This document shows, piece by piece, positions 9,025-16,002 of a stretch of 64,000 nucleotides of DNA; position 1 is the stretch's first letter; every line of letters starts with the position of its first letter. The notes beneath the pieces were generated by a model. That model did not search any database and was not told where the DNA came from. It was given only the letters and a program-made list of their open reading frames with translations. The translations under genes and the position numbers were made by a program. The stretch comes from an uncultured Prevotellaceae bacterium (GTDB lineage: Bacteria > Bacteroidota > Bacteroidia > Bacteroidales > Bacteroidaceae), in the NCBI GenBank assembly GCA_900315455.1, contig OMZE01000002.1, forward strand, positions 184,283 through 248,282. Reading direction: 5' to 3'.

Positions 9025-9746
9025 TTATTCACAGAAATACTCCGGCAACACCATCTCCGTGAGCCATACCCCATTGTTGGAGAGGAAGAATTTGCAGCCG
9101 TCGGCGAGCATCTTTTGACAGTTGATTTTGATGACGTATGGTTTGCCGTGCCTGGAACCGATGTTGATGGCGGTTTCTTCGTTTGGAGAAAGATGAACAT
9201 AGAGCCTGGTGCCAGGCAGAAGACCTTTCTTGTAGATGGATTCAAGATATTTCGTGGCGGTTCCGTGATAGAGAATGGCGGGCGGCGTGGCTTCTTTGAG
9301 TTCTACATCGACAGGGATGAATGACCTTGGCGGGCGCGAATCTTTCTCCCATCAAGACTTTAGGTGTGTTCTATTGATTCTGAGTATGGTAAGAGAAAAC
9401 TTCTTGAGGGTATGTTTCGGTCGCTTTTAGCTTTTATACGGCGGAAAGCGTCAAGTTTCATTAGTCGTGTAGCCCGCTACACTCCATCTTCAACTTACAC
9501 TTTTCTCTCGCCTAAAAGACAAAAATCGCCTCGAAATAATTAACAGAACCCACCTAATTCATAGCGCTGCTTGTTGTTGGTGGCGACAATCTCATCAAGG
9601 AGGGAACGGGCATAGCCCAATTGGGCAAGTTCGCTGACTTGTCTCCAGCCGTGCTTGTCGATCCTGCCATCTTCATAGGCTTCCTTGTCGTGACGGAGGA
9701 GGAAGGCTAAATGCTTGCCCTTTCGTGTGATGTCGTTATTTGCCAT
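9025..9746 (-). pseudogene. kptA: tRNA/RNA 2'-phosphotransferase (KptA/Tpt1), split by an inserted element
   Basis: The N-terminal half starts at 9746 (MANNDITRKGKHLAFLLRHD) and is intact through NKQRYEL at about 9556, then stops at 9540. The C-terminal half resumes at about 9354 with DGRKIRARQGHSF and continues through LYHGTATKYLESI, VHLSPNEETA and NGVWLTEMV to a TAA at 9025-9027. Together the halves cover the whole KptA fold, including the R-x-R-x-x-QGHS NAD-binding segment. KptA transfers a 2'-phosphate from RNA to NAD. A 196-bp element with inverted ends lies exactly between the halves, so full-length enzyme cannot be made. Both halves are otherwise undamaged, which points to a recent insertion. 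Confidence 0.9.
9361..9556. mobile_element. MITE-like or IS-remnant insertion inside kptA
   Basis: The left end (from 9361) reads TAGGTGTGTTCTATTGATT, and the right end read inward from 9556 reads TAGGTGGGTTCTGTTAATT; 16 of 19 bases match. If the outer TA pairs are target duplications, the core is 192 bp (9363-9554), as for Tc1/mariner/IS630-type elements. The element has no transposase ORF. An internal hairpin has arms GTGTAGC and GCTACAC (9467-9482). The rejoined kptA frame is one base off under a simple TA duplication, so the exact target duplication is uncertain. Family assignment needs comparison with an IS library. Confidence 0.72.
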
Positions 9747-9754
9747 TTGCCTGG

Positions 9755-9762
9755 CAAAGATA
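9755..9762 (-). promoter_or_regulatory. -7 promoter element of kptA
   Basis: CAAAGATA on the plus strand reads TATCTTTG on the minus strand, matching TAnnTTTG. It ends only 8 nt before the kptA ATG, so the transcript would be nearly leaderless. Confidence 0.5.
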
Positions 9763-9854
9763 CGAACAAGGGAGTGGAATGCAAAGCAAATGATGAAGTT
9801 TTTGATTTGCTTTGTTGGGGGAGAGTATTTTTCTAAGAATGGCCTTCAACATAC

Positions 9855-9874
9855 ACACACTCAGTGGAGTGTGT
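9855..9874. repeat. Isolated hairpin ahead of repeat cluster 1
   Basis: The arms ACACACTC and GAGTGTGT (8 bp, perfect) are separated by a 4-nt loop. The hairpin stands about 100 bp before the first palindromic repeat unit and could act as a transcription stop or as part of the repeat mosaic. Confidence 0.5.
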
Positions 9875-10003
9875 CAAATGGATTTTTAGTCGCCTACGGC
9901 GAGAACCAACGGTCGCGGATGTGTAGCATACGCAACCTCTCTAAACTGTTCGCGAAGCGAGGGAAAGTAAATCTTGCAAATCTGACCAAATCATGCAAAT
10001 CTG

Positions 10004-10024
10004 TTCTGCCCCGAAAGGGCAGAA
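10004..10024. repeat. Unit B hairpin (first copy)
   Basis: Arms TTCTGCCC and GGGCAGAA with loop CGAAA. The same hairpin occurs near 10436-10456 and 12214-12234, and with a 7-bp stem at 12463-12481. Confidence 0.85.
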
Positions 10025-10231
10025 AACGGTGCCGGTTGATTTCTAATCCGAAAAAGCGCATTGGAAATGCTTATACTCAGTGCGGACGAATTGCAAATTC
10101 GCCCGAACGTCCGGTGGCTGGTTGATTTCTAATCAGAGAAAGCGCATTGAAAATGCTTATACTAGGACGGACGAATTGCAAATTCGCCCGAACGGGTTTG
10201 TCGAGCAGGTTTGCCCGGGCGGTTGCTGGAT

Positions 10232-10253
10232 GAGACGGGAAGAATCCCGTCTC
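10232..10253. repeat. Unit C hairpin (first copy)
   Basis: Arms GAGACGGGA and TCCCGTCTC (9 bp) with loop AGAA. It is followed in both known copies by CTACAG and, about 18-20 bp on, a 3'-half copy of unit A. The second copy is at 12603-12624. Confidence 0.85.
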
Positions 10254-10718
10254 TACAGTATAGATGGGCAGCAAATTCGCCCGAACGTTTGGTGGCTGGT
10301 TGATTTATTATCCGAAATAGCGCATTGGAAATGCTTATACTCAGTGCGGACGAATTGCAAATTCGCCCGAACGGGGAAAAAGGAGTGCCCTTCGGGGCAG
10401 AAATCTTGGAAATCGGTCCAAATCATGCAAATCTGTTCTGCCCCGAAAGGGCAGAAAAACGGTGGTTGATTGATTTTTAATTCAAAATTGCGCATTGGAA
10501 ATGCTTATACTCAGGACGGGCGAATTGCAAATTCGCCCGAACGTCCAGTGGCTGGTTGATTTTTAATCCGAGAAAGCGCATTGAAAATGCTTATACTCAG
10601 GACGGGCGAATTGCAAATTCGCCCGAACGGGGCATGGATGGGTTCGCCCGAATGGGGATTTTAGTCGCCTATGGAGAGATATTTTTCAAATATACGCAAA
10701 TCATTCAAATCTTTTTTC

Positions 10719-10726
10719 TATTTTTG
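10719..10726 (+). promoter_or_regulatory. -7 promoter element of the thioesterase gene
   Basis: TATTTTTG matches TAnnTTTG, about 100 nt before the chosen ATG at 10827. It lies just beyond the end of repeat cluster 1. Confidence 0.5.
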
Positions 10727-10826
10727 TACCTCTGTTGCGACATGCGTTTAACAATGACAGTCTAGGAGATTGCGATTGAGAAAGGGGATGCTCTCCTACC
10801 CTATTTTAATAATGATGTTACAAACT

Positions 10827-11210
10827 ATGATAGAAAAGATAGTGATTGGACTAAGACATACAAGTGAATTGACGGTTACAGATGCCGTGACTGCAAGTGT
10901 GATGGGTTCGGGTGATATGCCTGTGCTTGCAACCCCTGCCATGATGGCCTTGATGGAGAATGCTGCCATGATGGCGATTGCTGAGGCATTGCCGGAGGGT
11001 TGCACTTCGGTTGGTGGACATATAGCATCGTCGCACCTCAGACCCTCTAAGATTGGGGACAAGATTACAGCCACTGCCGAGGTGACAAAGGTGGAGGGAA
11101 AGAAAGTGGAATTTTGGGTGGCTGCCTACTCTGGAGAGACATTGCTCGGAGAGGGCACACATCTGAGATTTGTTGTGGATAAAGAGCGTTTCATGTCGAA
11201 ACTTGGATAG
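10827..11210 (+). CDS. Hot-dog fold thioesterase, FlK-like
   Basis: From ATG 10827 the product has 128 residues, the normal length for single hot-dog thioesterases; a TTG at 10770 and ATGs at 10812 and 10815 are in frame but extend beyond the family N-terminus. ATPAMMALMENAA carries T36 and E44 at the spacing of the Thr/Glu pair of fluoroacetyl-CoA thioesterase, and the GGHIASSHLRPS segment supplies H65 or H70. The expected reaction is acyl-CoA hydrolysis in the cytosol; the natural acyl group is unknown. The gene stands alone between repeats and an SDR stump. Confidence 0.82.
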   Translation: MIEKIVIGLRHTSELTVTDAVTASVMGSGDMPVLATPAMMALMENAAMMAIAEALPEGCTSVGGHIASSHLRPSKIGDKITATAEVTKVEGKKVEFWVAAYSGETLLGEGTHLRFVVDKERFMSKLG

Positions 11211-11214
11211 AGGT

Positions 11215-11268
11215 ATGGAAACCTTCAAAGAGAAAGTAGCGGTAGTTACAGGTGGTGCCCATGAATGA
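11215..11268 (+). pseudogene. Stump of a short-chain dehydrogenase (SDR)
   Basis: ATG 11215 begins METFKEKVAVVTGGAH and reaches TGA at 11266-11268 after 17 residues. KVAVVTGGA is the first beta strand and start of the TGxxxGxG NAD(P)-binding loop of classical SDRs; the rest of the Rossmann domain (GIG, YxxxK) is absent. The stump begins 4 nt after the thioesterase stop, so an SDR gene once followed in operon and was cut by a deletion. Confidence 0.6.
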
Positions 11269-11497
11269 CTATGACACTATCTGGCGGTTGCAGGACGAGG
11301 TGAGGACGGTGGTAAATGCCTGTCTCGGTGACTGTATCTGGAATCTCAACTACAATCCGGTCAGGCAGTGCATAGAAATGGAACTGGAACGGCATCTTAA
11401 TGACGAGGAACTGGAGTTGTTGTCGAGCCAACTCACCCTCCCTGCCGACTACGATGGAGAGGGAGACTACGGCTCGACGTTCGTGATATACCCATAG
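11261..11497 (+). CDS. Small hypothetical protein
   Basis: The ORF of 78 residues starts from ATG 11261, overlapping the SDR stump by 8 nt in another frame. It is acidic and Leu-rich (WRLQDEVRTVVNACLGDCIW, LNDEELELLSSQL), with no signal peptide. It is not recognised. Codon use looks coding, but its position at the broken SDR end leaves doubt about whether the start is original. Confidence 0.5.
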   Translation: MNDYDTIWRLQDEVRTVVNACLGDCIWNLNYNPVRQCIEMELERHLNDEELELLSSQLTLPADYDGEGDYGSTFVIYP

Positions 11498-11663
11498 AAG
11501 AATGATGTCGGAACGGCAGTATTTAGCAATCGACTTCAAGTCGTTGCTTATTCACTGAAGTTTTCACCCCCATAAAAATGAACACAAAATAGACCGAAAG
11601 AACCGAATCATTAAATCATCACCGTTTTTTCCTTGATTTTATTCCATACTCATTTAAATATTG

Positions 11664-11671
11664 TATATTTG
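11664..11671 (+). promoter_or_regulatory. -7 promoter element of the 11709 lipoprotein gene
   Basis: TATATTTG is a full match to TAnnTTTG, 37 nt before ATG 11709. No clear -33 box at the usual spacing was found. Confidence 0.65.
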
Positions 11672-11708
11672 CACGAACTTTATTACTCATCTAACTGTAT
11701 CAAACAAA

Positions 11709-12176
11709 ATGACTAAAACTAAAGAATTTTGGAAAGTACTATTCTTATTGGTATTTGCTTGTACAACCTTCTGTGCTTGTGGTGATGACGATGATGATGA
11801 ATTCACTCAGGAGAGTCTGAAATCCTACGTTATAGGCAAGTGGCATAGTTACAAAGGTGTTGTCTCTGCAAATGGGGCAAGAGAGTCTGTTGAAATTACT
11901 AAGAATAACGATTTTTCAGCAGCATATTTTGAGATTGAATTTCAGAATAATGGCACGGCAGTATTTCACGCATGGGTGCCAGATGCAAATGGGCTAAGCC
12001 GTTGGTCACAGGAGAACTGTACGTACCAAGTGCAAAATAATGAAGTCTTACTCAGGGATTCTTCTGGAGAGGACATTAGTTTGTCATTTGACTCAAAAGA
12101 AAGGGCGTTGTATTTCAGGGTTGCCAGTCAATATTATGGCACTCCTATGACAGTCTTTGTATATTTAAGGAAATAG
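11709..12176 (+). CDS. Lipoprotein of unknown function
   Basis: The ATG at 11709 is preferred over the in-frame ATG at 11661, because the latter overlaps the promoter. The product has 155 residues with a lipoprotein signal (VLFLLVFACTTFCAC) and then a GDDDDDE run, typical of surface-exposed Bacteroidota lipoproteins. The mature part has IGKWHSYKGV and FEIEFQNNGTAVFHAW with later beta-rich segments, resembling the small lipocalin-like beta-barrel proteins annotated as DUF-type lipoproteins. It stands alone, with repeat cluster 2 immediately downstream. Confidence 0.8.
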   Translation: MTKTKEFWKVLFLLVFACTTFCACGDDDDDEFTQESLKSYVIGKWHSYKGVVSANGARESVEITKNNDFSAAYFEIEFQNNGTAVFHAWVPDANGLSRWSQENCTYQVQNNEVLLRDSSGEDISLSFDSKERALYFRVASQYYGTPMTVFVYLRK

Positions 12177-12210
12177 GAAGGGGGTGTCCTTTTGGGGGAG
12201 ATGTTTTGCT

Positions 12211-12743
12211 CGGTTCTGCCCCGAAAGGGCAGAAAACGGTGGTTGATTTTTGATCCGAAAAGCGCATTGGAAATGCTGATACTCAGTGCGGACGAATTGT
12301 AAATTCGCCCGGACGGCTGGTGGATGGTGTATTTTATTCCGAATAAGCGCATTGGAAATGTTGATACTCGGTGCGGACGAATTGCAAATTCGCCCGAACG
12401 GGGAATGGAGTGCCCCTTCGGGGCAGAAATCTTGCAAATCGGTCCAAATCATACAAATCTTTTCTGCCCCGAAAGGGCAGAGAACAGTAGCTGGTTTTTG
12501 ATCCGAAAAGCGCATTGGAAATGCTTATGCTCGATTCGGTCGAATTGCAAATTCGCCCGAACGGGTTTGTCCGAACGGGTCTGCACGGGCGGTTGCTGGA
12601 GGGAGACGGGAAGAATCCCGTCTCTACAGTGTGGATGGACAGCAAATTCGCCCGAACGGGTGGTGGATGGTTTATTTTTAATTCGAAAAGCGCATTGGAA
12701 ATGCTTATACTCAGTGCGGTCGAATTGCAAATTCGCCCGAACG
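12211..12743. repeat. Palindromic repeat cluster 2
   Basis: Unit A copies lie at 12262-12315, 12347-12400, 12510-12563 and 12690-12743, with a 3'-half copy at 12642-12658. Unit B occurs at 12211-12240 (hairpin half) and 12428-12487, and unit C at 12603-12624. The order A, A, B, A, C, half-A, A parallels that of cluster 1, including C followed by the same half unit. The A hairpin is degenerate in the first copy (GAATTGTAAATTC). The repeats fill the gap between a lipoprotein gene and the DIP1984-family gene. Confidence 0.9.
12603..12624. repeat. Unit C hairpin (second copy)
   Basis: Arms GAGACGGGA and TCCCGTCTC with loop AGAA, identical to the copy at 10232-10253. Confidence 0.85.
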
Positions 12744-12963
12744 GGGAACGGGGCTTATAAGATAAAAGGGTATCCGACATTCATAGTCAACCAGGCGGTA
12801 ATGCAAAGTGCTACTTGAAACATGCTTTCGAATGCAACCGTGCTGAGCCTGCGCCGTAAAAGTGTTAAATATGGGGTTGTCGGCTCCGGAAAACAGGATT
12901 GGTATTTGATCAATATCAAGAGTTTGTTGGTTCGCCCTATCAATGCGGATACCCCAGTTTTTC

Positions 12964-13419
12964 CTATATCAGTTCGGTGGTGAAGTTCAATGCTTGTATT
13001 TCGATGTCCAACTTTCTGAGTTGGGCAGAATAGTCGTCAATAAGTTTGCCAAGAGACTTCACATTGATGACCGTGACCATCTTAATCTCCGAACGGGAAT
13101 AACGGTCCTGACCCATAGATGCCTTGTCGAAAATGTTGCGCAAGGTGTTGATACGCAATGTGAGTGTCTCCTTCTGAGCCATGAGTTGGGTGAGGGTCTT
13201 TCCCTCCGCATTCTTTGTCTTCATGTTAGTGGTGTTGATGCGCCACACCAAATCTTCGAGTTGCTTAAGACAGATGTCGAGTTCCTTCATCAACTCCTCT
13301 GGTTTTTCTGAAGGCTCATCTCCCTCCTGCACCTTGACATTGTACTGAATGCGCTGTCCCAACTGTTGGATGCGTTTCTGAAGGTCCTTCCGGATACTTA
13401 ATGCTTCTGCCAAATTCAT
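12964..13419 (-). CDS. DIP1984 family protein
   Basis: The protein has 151 residues, starting MNLAEALSIRKDLQKRIQQL, with the conserved middle segments LEDLVWRINTTN and LTLRINTLRNIFDKAS. These match the DIP1984 family (sometimes called septicolysin-like), soluble mostly alpha-helical proteins of unknown function. There is no signal peptide or membrane segment. It is a single-gene unit with a probable -7 element about 114 nt upstream (13533-13540). Confidence 0.85.
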   Translation of the reverse strand: MNLAEALSIRKDLQKRIQQLGQRIQYNVKVQEGDEPSEKPEELMKELDICLKQLEDLVWRINTTNMKTKNAEGKTLTQLMAQKETLTLRINTLRNIFDKASMGQDRYSRSEIKMVTVINVKSLGKLIDDYSAQLRKLDIEIQALNFTTELI

Positions 13420-13730
13420 ATTATTCTTTGTTTTTAGTTAAACTTCGTCTTGATTGTAAAAAAGGATGTCTGTACCTATGAACCTGCTTCTTTCTATCAA
13501 GGGAAAATACTGCCATTCAGGTATCTCAACGACAAAGATATGGTATTTTTTTCAATCGACCAACTATTTTATACGTATAAAAATACCTGGGTGTCTGGAG
13601 GTAGGCTGGAGCCTTGATGGTGACGTTGTAGCCCCAGTAAAAAGGCTTGTAATATGAAAATGGGTTTTTTCTATAAGGATTTTTTGATATTGCTTATATA
13701 GGCTATGGGCGGAATAGGCTGATGGGATTG
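13420..13730. other. Gene-free 311-bp stretch
   Basis: It contains CAAAGATA at 13533-13540 (TATCTTTG on the minus strand), a probable -7 element for the DIP1984 gene. No supported gene or strong hairpin is seen in the rest. Confidence 0.55.
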
Positions 13731-14618
13731 TCACTTTGATTCATCATATTTCTTTCCGTCGACAATATGATTGATTATCAGACTTGTAATTGCCATACCA
13801 AAAGTAGCAGTGACGTGGCAGAGAGAGCCATTAATTTGTGCCTTTAACGAGCACCATTCATGCTCTACCAGACGCTGGTCGCCTGGTGCATCGTAGACGG
13901 CTGTGTCGGTTCCGCGCTCACCACTAAGAAGTTTTGCTTTAGAACATAGACAGACATTAGTGCCACATGCTTTATTAACGCCCATGTTCTGCATGGGAGG
14001 TTCCTCGCTATAAACGCATTGGAACTTCCTTGAAGGAAAGACCTTCATGCGCTTGAATTTATTGCGTATAGCCCTTGCCAGGGGGTCGCCTTTCACCTTC
14101 CAGAACTCCGCTTTCCTCACCATGAAGGAGTCACGCCTTAATGCTGCTCCCATGGAGGATATAAACGTGATATGTTTGGGCAAAGCCGTAGCACGAAGAA
14201 TAAGATCCACCTTGTCTTTAAGCGAATCAATGGCATCAACAATAAAGTCGTATTCCTCCATGTGGAAACTATCTGCTGTCTCTGCCTCATAGATTTTCTG
14301 CAGGCATACAATATTGGCATCAGGGTTGATTTCCAGCAGTCGGTCACGCAGCGCCTCCACCTTCACCTGGCCGAGAGTTTTGCTGGTTGCCATCAACTGA
14401 CGGTTACAATTGGTGATGCAGATGCGGTCGGAGTCAACAAGGGTGAGATTCCTTAAACCACTGCGTAGCAGACTTTCTGCGCACCATGACCCTACGCCAC
14501 CAAGTCCAAATATCAATACTTTGGCTTGCTGAATCCTATTGAGGTTCTCCTCCCCGAGGAGCAATTCTGTACGGCGTTGCATACCACGCTCCATTGTTGT
14601 TATTCTGCTGTCCATCAT
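13731..14618 (-). CDS. tcdA: tRNA threonylcarbamoyladenosine dehydratase, ThiF/HesA family
   Basis: The reading frame has 295 codons; a start at 14597 (MQRRTELLLGEENL) would fit the family better than 14618. The Rossmann ATP-binding loop is LIFGLGGVGSWCAESLLRSG, followed by NLTLVDSDRICITNCNRQ, FIVDAIDSLKDKV and a C-terminal CHVTATFGMAITS, as in TcdA/CsdL. The enzyme activates t6A37 in tRNA with ATP to form the cyclic ct6A. All usual segments are present and length is normal. It is a single gene with its own promoter. Confidence 0.93.
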   Translation of the reverse strand: MMDSRITTMERGMQRRTELLLGEENLNRIQQAKVLIFGLGGVGSWCAESLLRSGLRNLTLVDSDRICITNCNRQLMATSKTLGQVKVEALRDRLLEINPDANIVCLQKIYEAETADSFHMEEYDFIVDAIDSLKDKVDLILRATALPKHITFISSMGAALRRDSFMVRKAEFWKVKGDPLARAIRNKFKRMKVFPSRKFQCVYSEEPPMQNMGVNKACGTNVCLCSKAKLLSGERGTDTAVYDAPGDQRLVEHEWCSLKAQINGSLCHVTATFGMAITSLIINHIVDGKKYDESK

Positions 14619-14660
14619 TTTATTCCAAAGATGACGAGATCTTCAATTTATTTATCTGAT

Positions 14661-14676
14661 TACTTTTGCAAAAGTA
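14661..14676. promoter_or_regulatory. Palindrome forming two back-to-back -7 elements
   Basis: TACTTTTGCAAAAGTA is a perfect 16-bp palindrome, and each half matches TAnnTTTG. The minus-strand half (14669-14676) is well placed for tcdA. The plus-strand half would transcribe into repeat cluster 3. Confidence 0.55.
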
Positions 14677-14834
14677 ACACTTTTTTCGATGAATCCGCTC
14701 GGAGAAGCACACATTTGTTGCTTACATACTGTAGTTTCACATCTTTATGTAACGAGAAAAATAAAACTGGTTGGTTAACTTTACGAAAAATAGGTGCGTT
14801 TAAATTTGCTTATTACAATTTTTAATCTGGGAAA

Positions 14835-15030
14835 GCGCATTGGAAATGCTTATACTCAGTGCCGGGCGAATTGCAAATTCGCCCGAACGTCCAGTGGCTG
14901 GTTGATTCTTAATTTGAGAAAGCGCATTGAAAATGCTTATACTCAGGCCGGGCGAATTGCAAATTCGCCCGAACGTCCAGTGGTTGGTTGATTCTTAATT
15001 TGAGAAAGCGCATTGGAAATGCTTATACTC
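14835..15030. repeat. Palindromic repeat cluster 3
   Basis: Two full unit A copies (14835-14889 and 14932-14975) are followed by a truncated third (15008-15030) that ends at TTATACTC and lacks the hairpin. Spacers carry the same GGCTGGTTGATTCTTAATT words as cluster 1. The truncated copy ends 14 bp before the promoter element of the transporter gene. Confidence 0.9.
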
Positions 15031-15043
15031 GCTGAAAAAGTGT

Positions 15044-15051
15044 TACCTTTG
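15044..15051 (+). promoter_or_regulatory. -7 promoter element of the queuosine-precursor transporter
   Basis: TACCTTTG matches TAnnTTTG, 31 nt before ATG 15082. The leader is too short to hold a preQ1 riboswitch. Confidence 0.6.
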
Positions 15052-15081
15052 CAAGTGGGTCAGTAAAAACGGATAAAGGAT

Positions 15082-15795
15082 ATGAATAATACGAGCAAAA
15101 AGGGAAAAGCCATGGTGTCGTTGCTGTTCATGCACTTCTGCATCGTTTTCACCGTATGTCTGATTGCATCCAACATCCTCGAAACGAAACAGATGGTGTT
15201 CGGACCGCTTCATCTCACTGGCGGGTTGCTGATTTTCCCTGTTTCCTATATCATCAACGATGTGGTGTGCGAGGTATGGGGCTATCGTCGTGCAGGCGTC
15301 TTGATTTGGACGGGGTTCCTTATCAACTTTGCCTTTATGATGGTGGCAAGCATTGCCGATGCCATCCCCGGGGCGCCATACTGGGATAACGAGGCTGGTT
15401 TTCATGCCATCTTCGGTCTGACGCCACGCATTGCTCTGGCATCTTTCGTTTCGTTCATCATAGGGAGTTTCGTCAACGCATATGTCATGAGCAGGATGAA
15501 GATTAACGACAAAGGCAAGCGATTCCCTTTACGGGCCATCATGAGTACCGTCTGGGGCGAGGGAGCCGATTCGCTTATCTTTTTTCCATTGGCCTTCTAT
15601 GGCGTGTTGCCCAACCAAGAATTGCCACTGATGATGCTTTCACAACTCGTGCTGAAGACTGTATACGAAATCATCGTTCTGCCCATTACCATCCGTGTGG
15701 TCAACTGGGTCAAGGTAAGAGAGGGTGAGGATGTGTACGACAATAACGTCAGTTACAATATCTTCTCTGTATTTAACAAACGACAAGAAGAATGA
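15082..15795 (+). CDS. Queuosine precursor transporter (YhhQ/DUF165 family)
   Basis: The protein has 237 residues with about six membrane segments. Landmarks are FTVCLIASNILETKQM, GGLLIFPVSYIINDVVCEVWGYRRA and WGEGADSLIFFPLAFYG, all typical of the YhhQ family, which imports the queuosine precursors preQ0/preQ1. After the stop (TGA 15793-15795) another frame continues without a stop to 15897 (DNLDAAKAKMELAILKTRL), so the original C-terminus may have been longer before a frameshift; this is only a suggestion. Confidence 0.9.
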   Translation: MNNTSKKGKAMVSLLFMHFCIVFTVCLIASNILETKQMVFGPLHLTGGLLIFPVSYIINDVVCEVWGYRRAGVLIWTGFLINFAFMMVASIADAIPGAPYWDNEAGFHAIFGLTPRIALASFVSFIIGSFVNAYVMSRMKINDKGKRFPLRAIMSTVWGEGADSLIFFPLAFYGVLPNQELPLMMLSQLVLKTVYEIIVLPITIRVVNWVKVREGEDVYDNNVSYNIFSVFNKRQEE

Positions 15796-15897
15796 GGGTG
15801 GACATGACAACAAGGACAACCTAGACGCAGCCAAAGCGAAGATGGAACTTGCAATATTAAAGACCAGGCTGACCTCCATCCTCAATTTCGTATAGTA

Positions 15898-15936
15898 AAC
15901 CTCCGATTCTCAAAGACTGGAATCGGAGGTTTTCTT
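15898..15936 (+). terminator. Intrinsic terminator
   Basis: A perfect 12-bp stem (AACCTCCGATTC / GAATCGGAGGTT) with a 10-nt loop is followed by TTCTT. It follows the transporter gene and faces the end of the convergent hydrolase gene. Confidence 0.85.
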
Positions 15937-16002
15937 AGAGTGAGGAGTAGGATTCTTACCGACGAATGTGCGTTATGCCGGCAGAGAAATGGTATAACCT
16001 TT

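Larger units (their letters stand above)
9970..10640. repeat. Palindromic repeat cluster 1 (mosaic of units A, B and C)
   Basis: Unit A (about 54 bp) begins GCGCATTGGAAATGCTTATA and ends with a hairpin whose arms are CGAATT/AATTCG (up to GGGCGAATT/AATTCGCCC) around GCA, then GAACG. Copies lie at 10056-10109, 10142-10194, 10320-10373, 10490-10543 and 10576-10629, with a 3'-half copy at 10271-10287. Unit B (9970-10030 and 10401-10463) has three spaced CAAATC/AAATC words and the TTCTGCCC/GGGCAGAA hairpin. Unit C (10232-10253) is a GAGACGGGA/TCCCGTCTC hairpin. Spacers such as TGGCTGGTTGATTT also recur. All copies of A point the same way. There is no coding potential beyond repeat-derived open frames. 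Confidence 0.9.

Noticed and set aside
8974-9324. 116-codon plus-strand ORF
   Set aside because: It is the reverse reading of the kptA C-terminal half, which has clear homology on the minus strand.
9970-10640. CRISPR array
   Set aside because: Repeat units vary in length (17 to 61 bp), contain different hairpins and are separated by repeated, not unique, spacers; no cas gene is present.
9715-10765. Open frames of 65-136 codons across the first repeat cluster
   Set aside because: They are formed by the repeat units themselves, encode near-identical peptides in several frames, and have no start context.
12165-12818. Open frames of 70-164 codons across the second repeat cluster
   Set aside because: Same reason: repeated peptides in all frames derive from the palindromic units.
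12822-12983. 53-codon plus-strand ORF
   Set aside because: It overlaps the end of the DIP1984-family gene on the other strand and shows no recognisable protein pattern.
15008-15081. preQ1 riboswitch ahead of the YhhQ-family gene
   Set aside because: Only about 25 nt lie between the expected transcription start and the ATG, and no preQ1 core sequence is visible.
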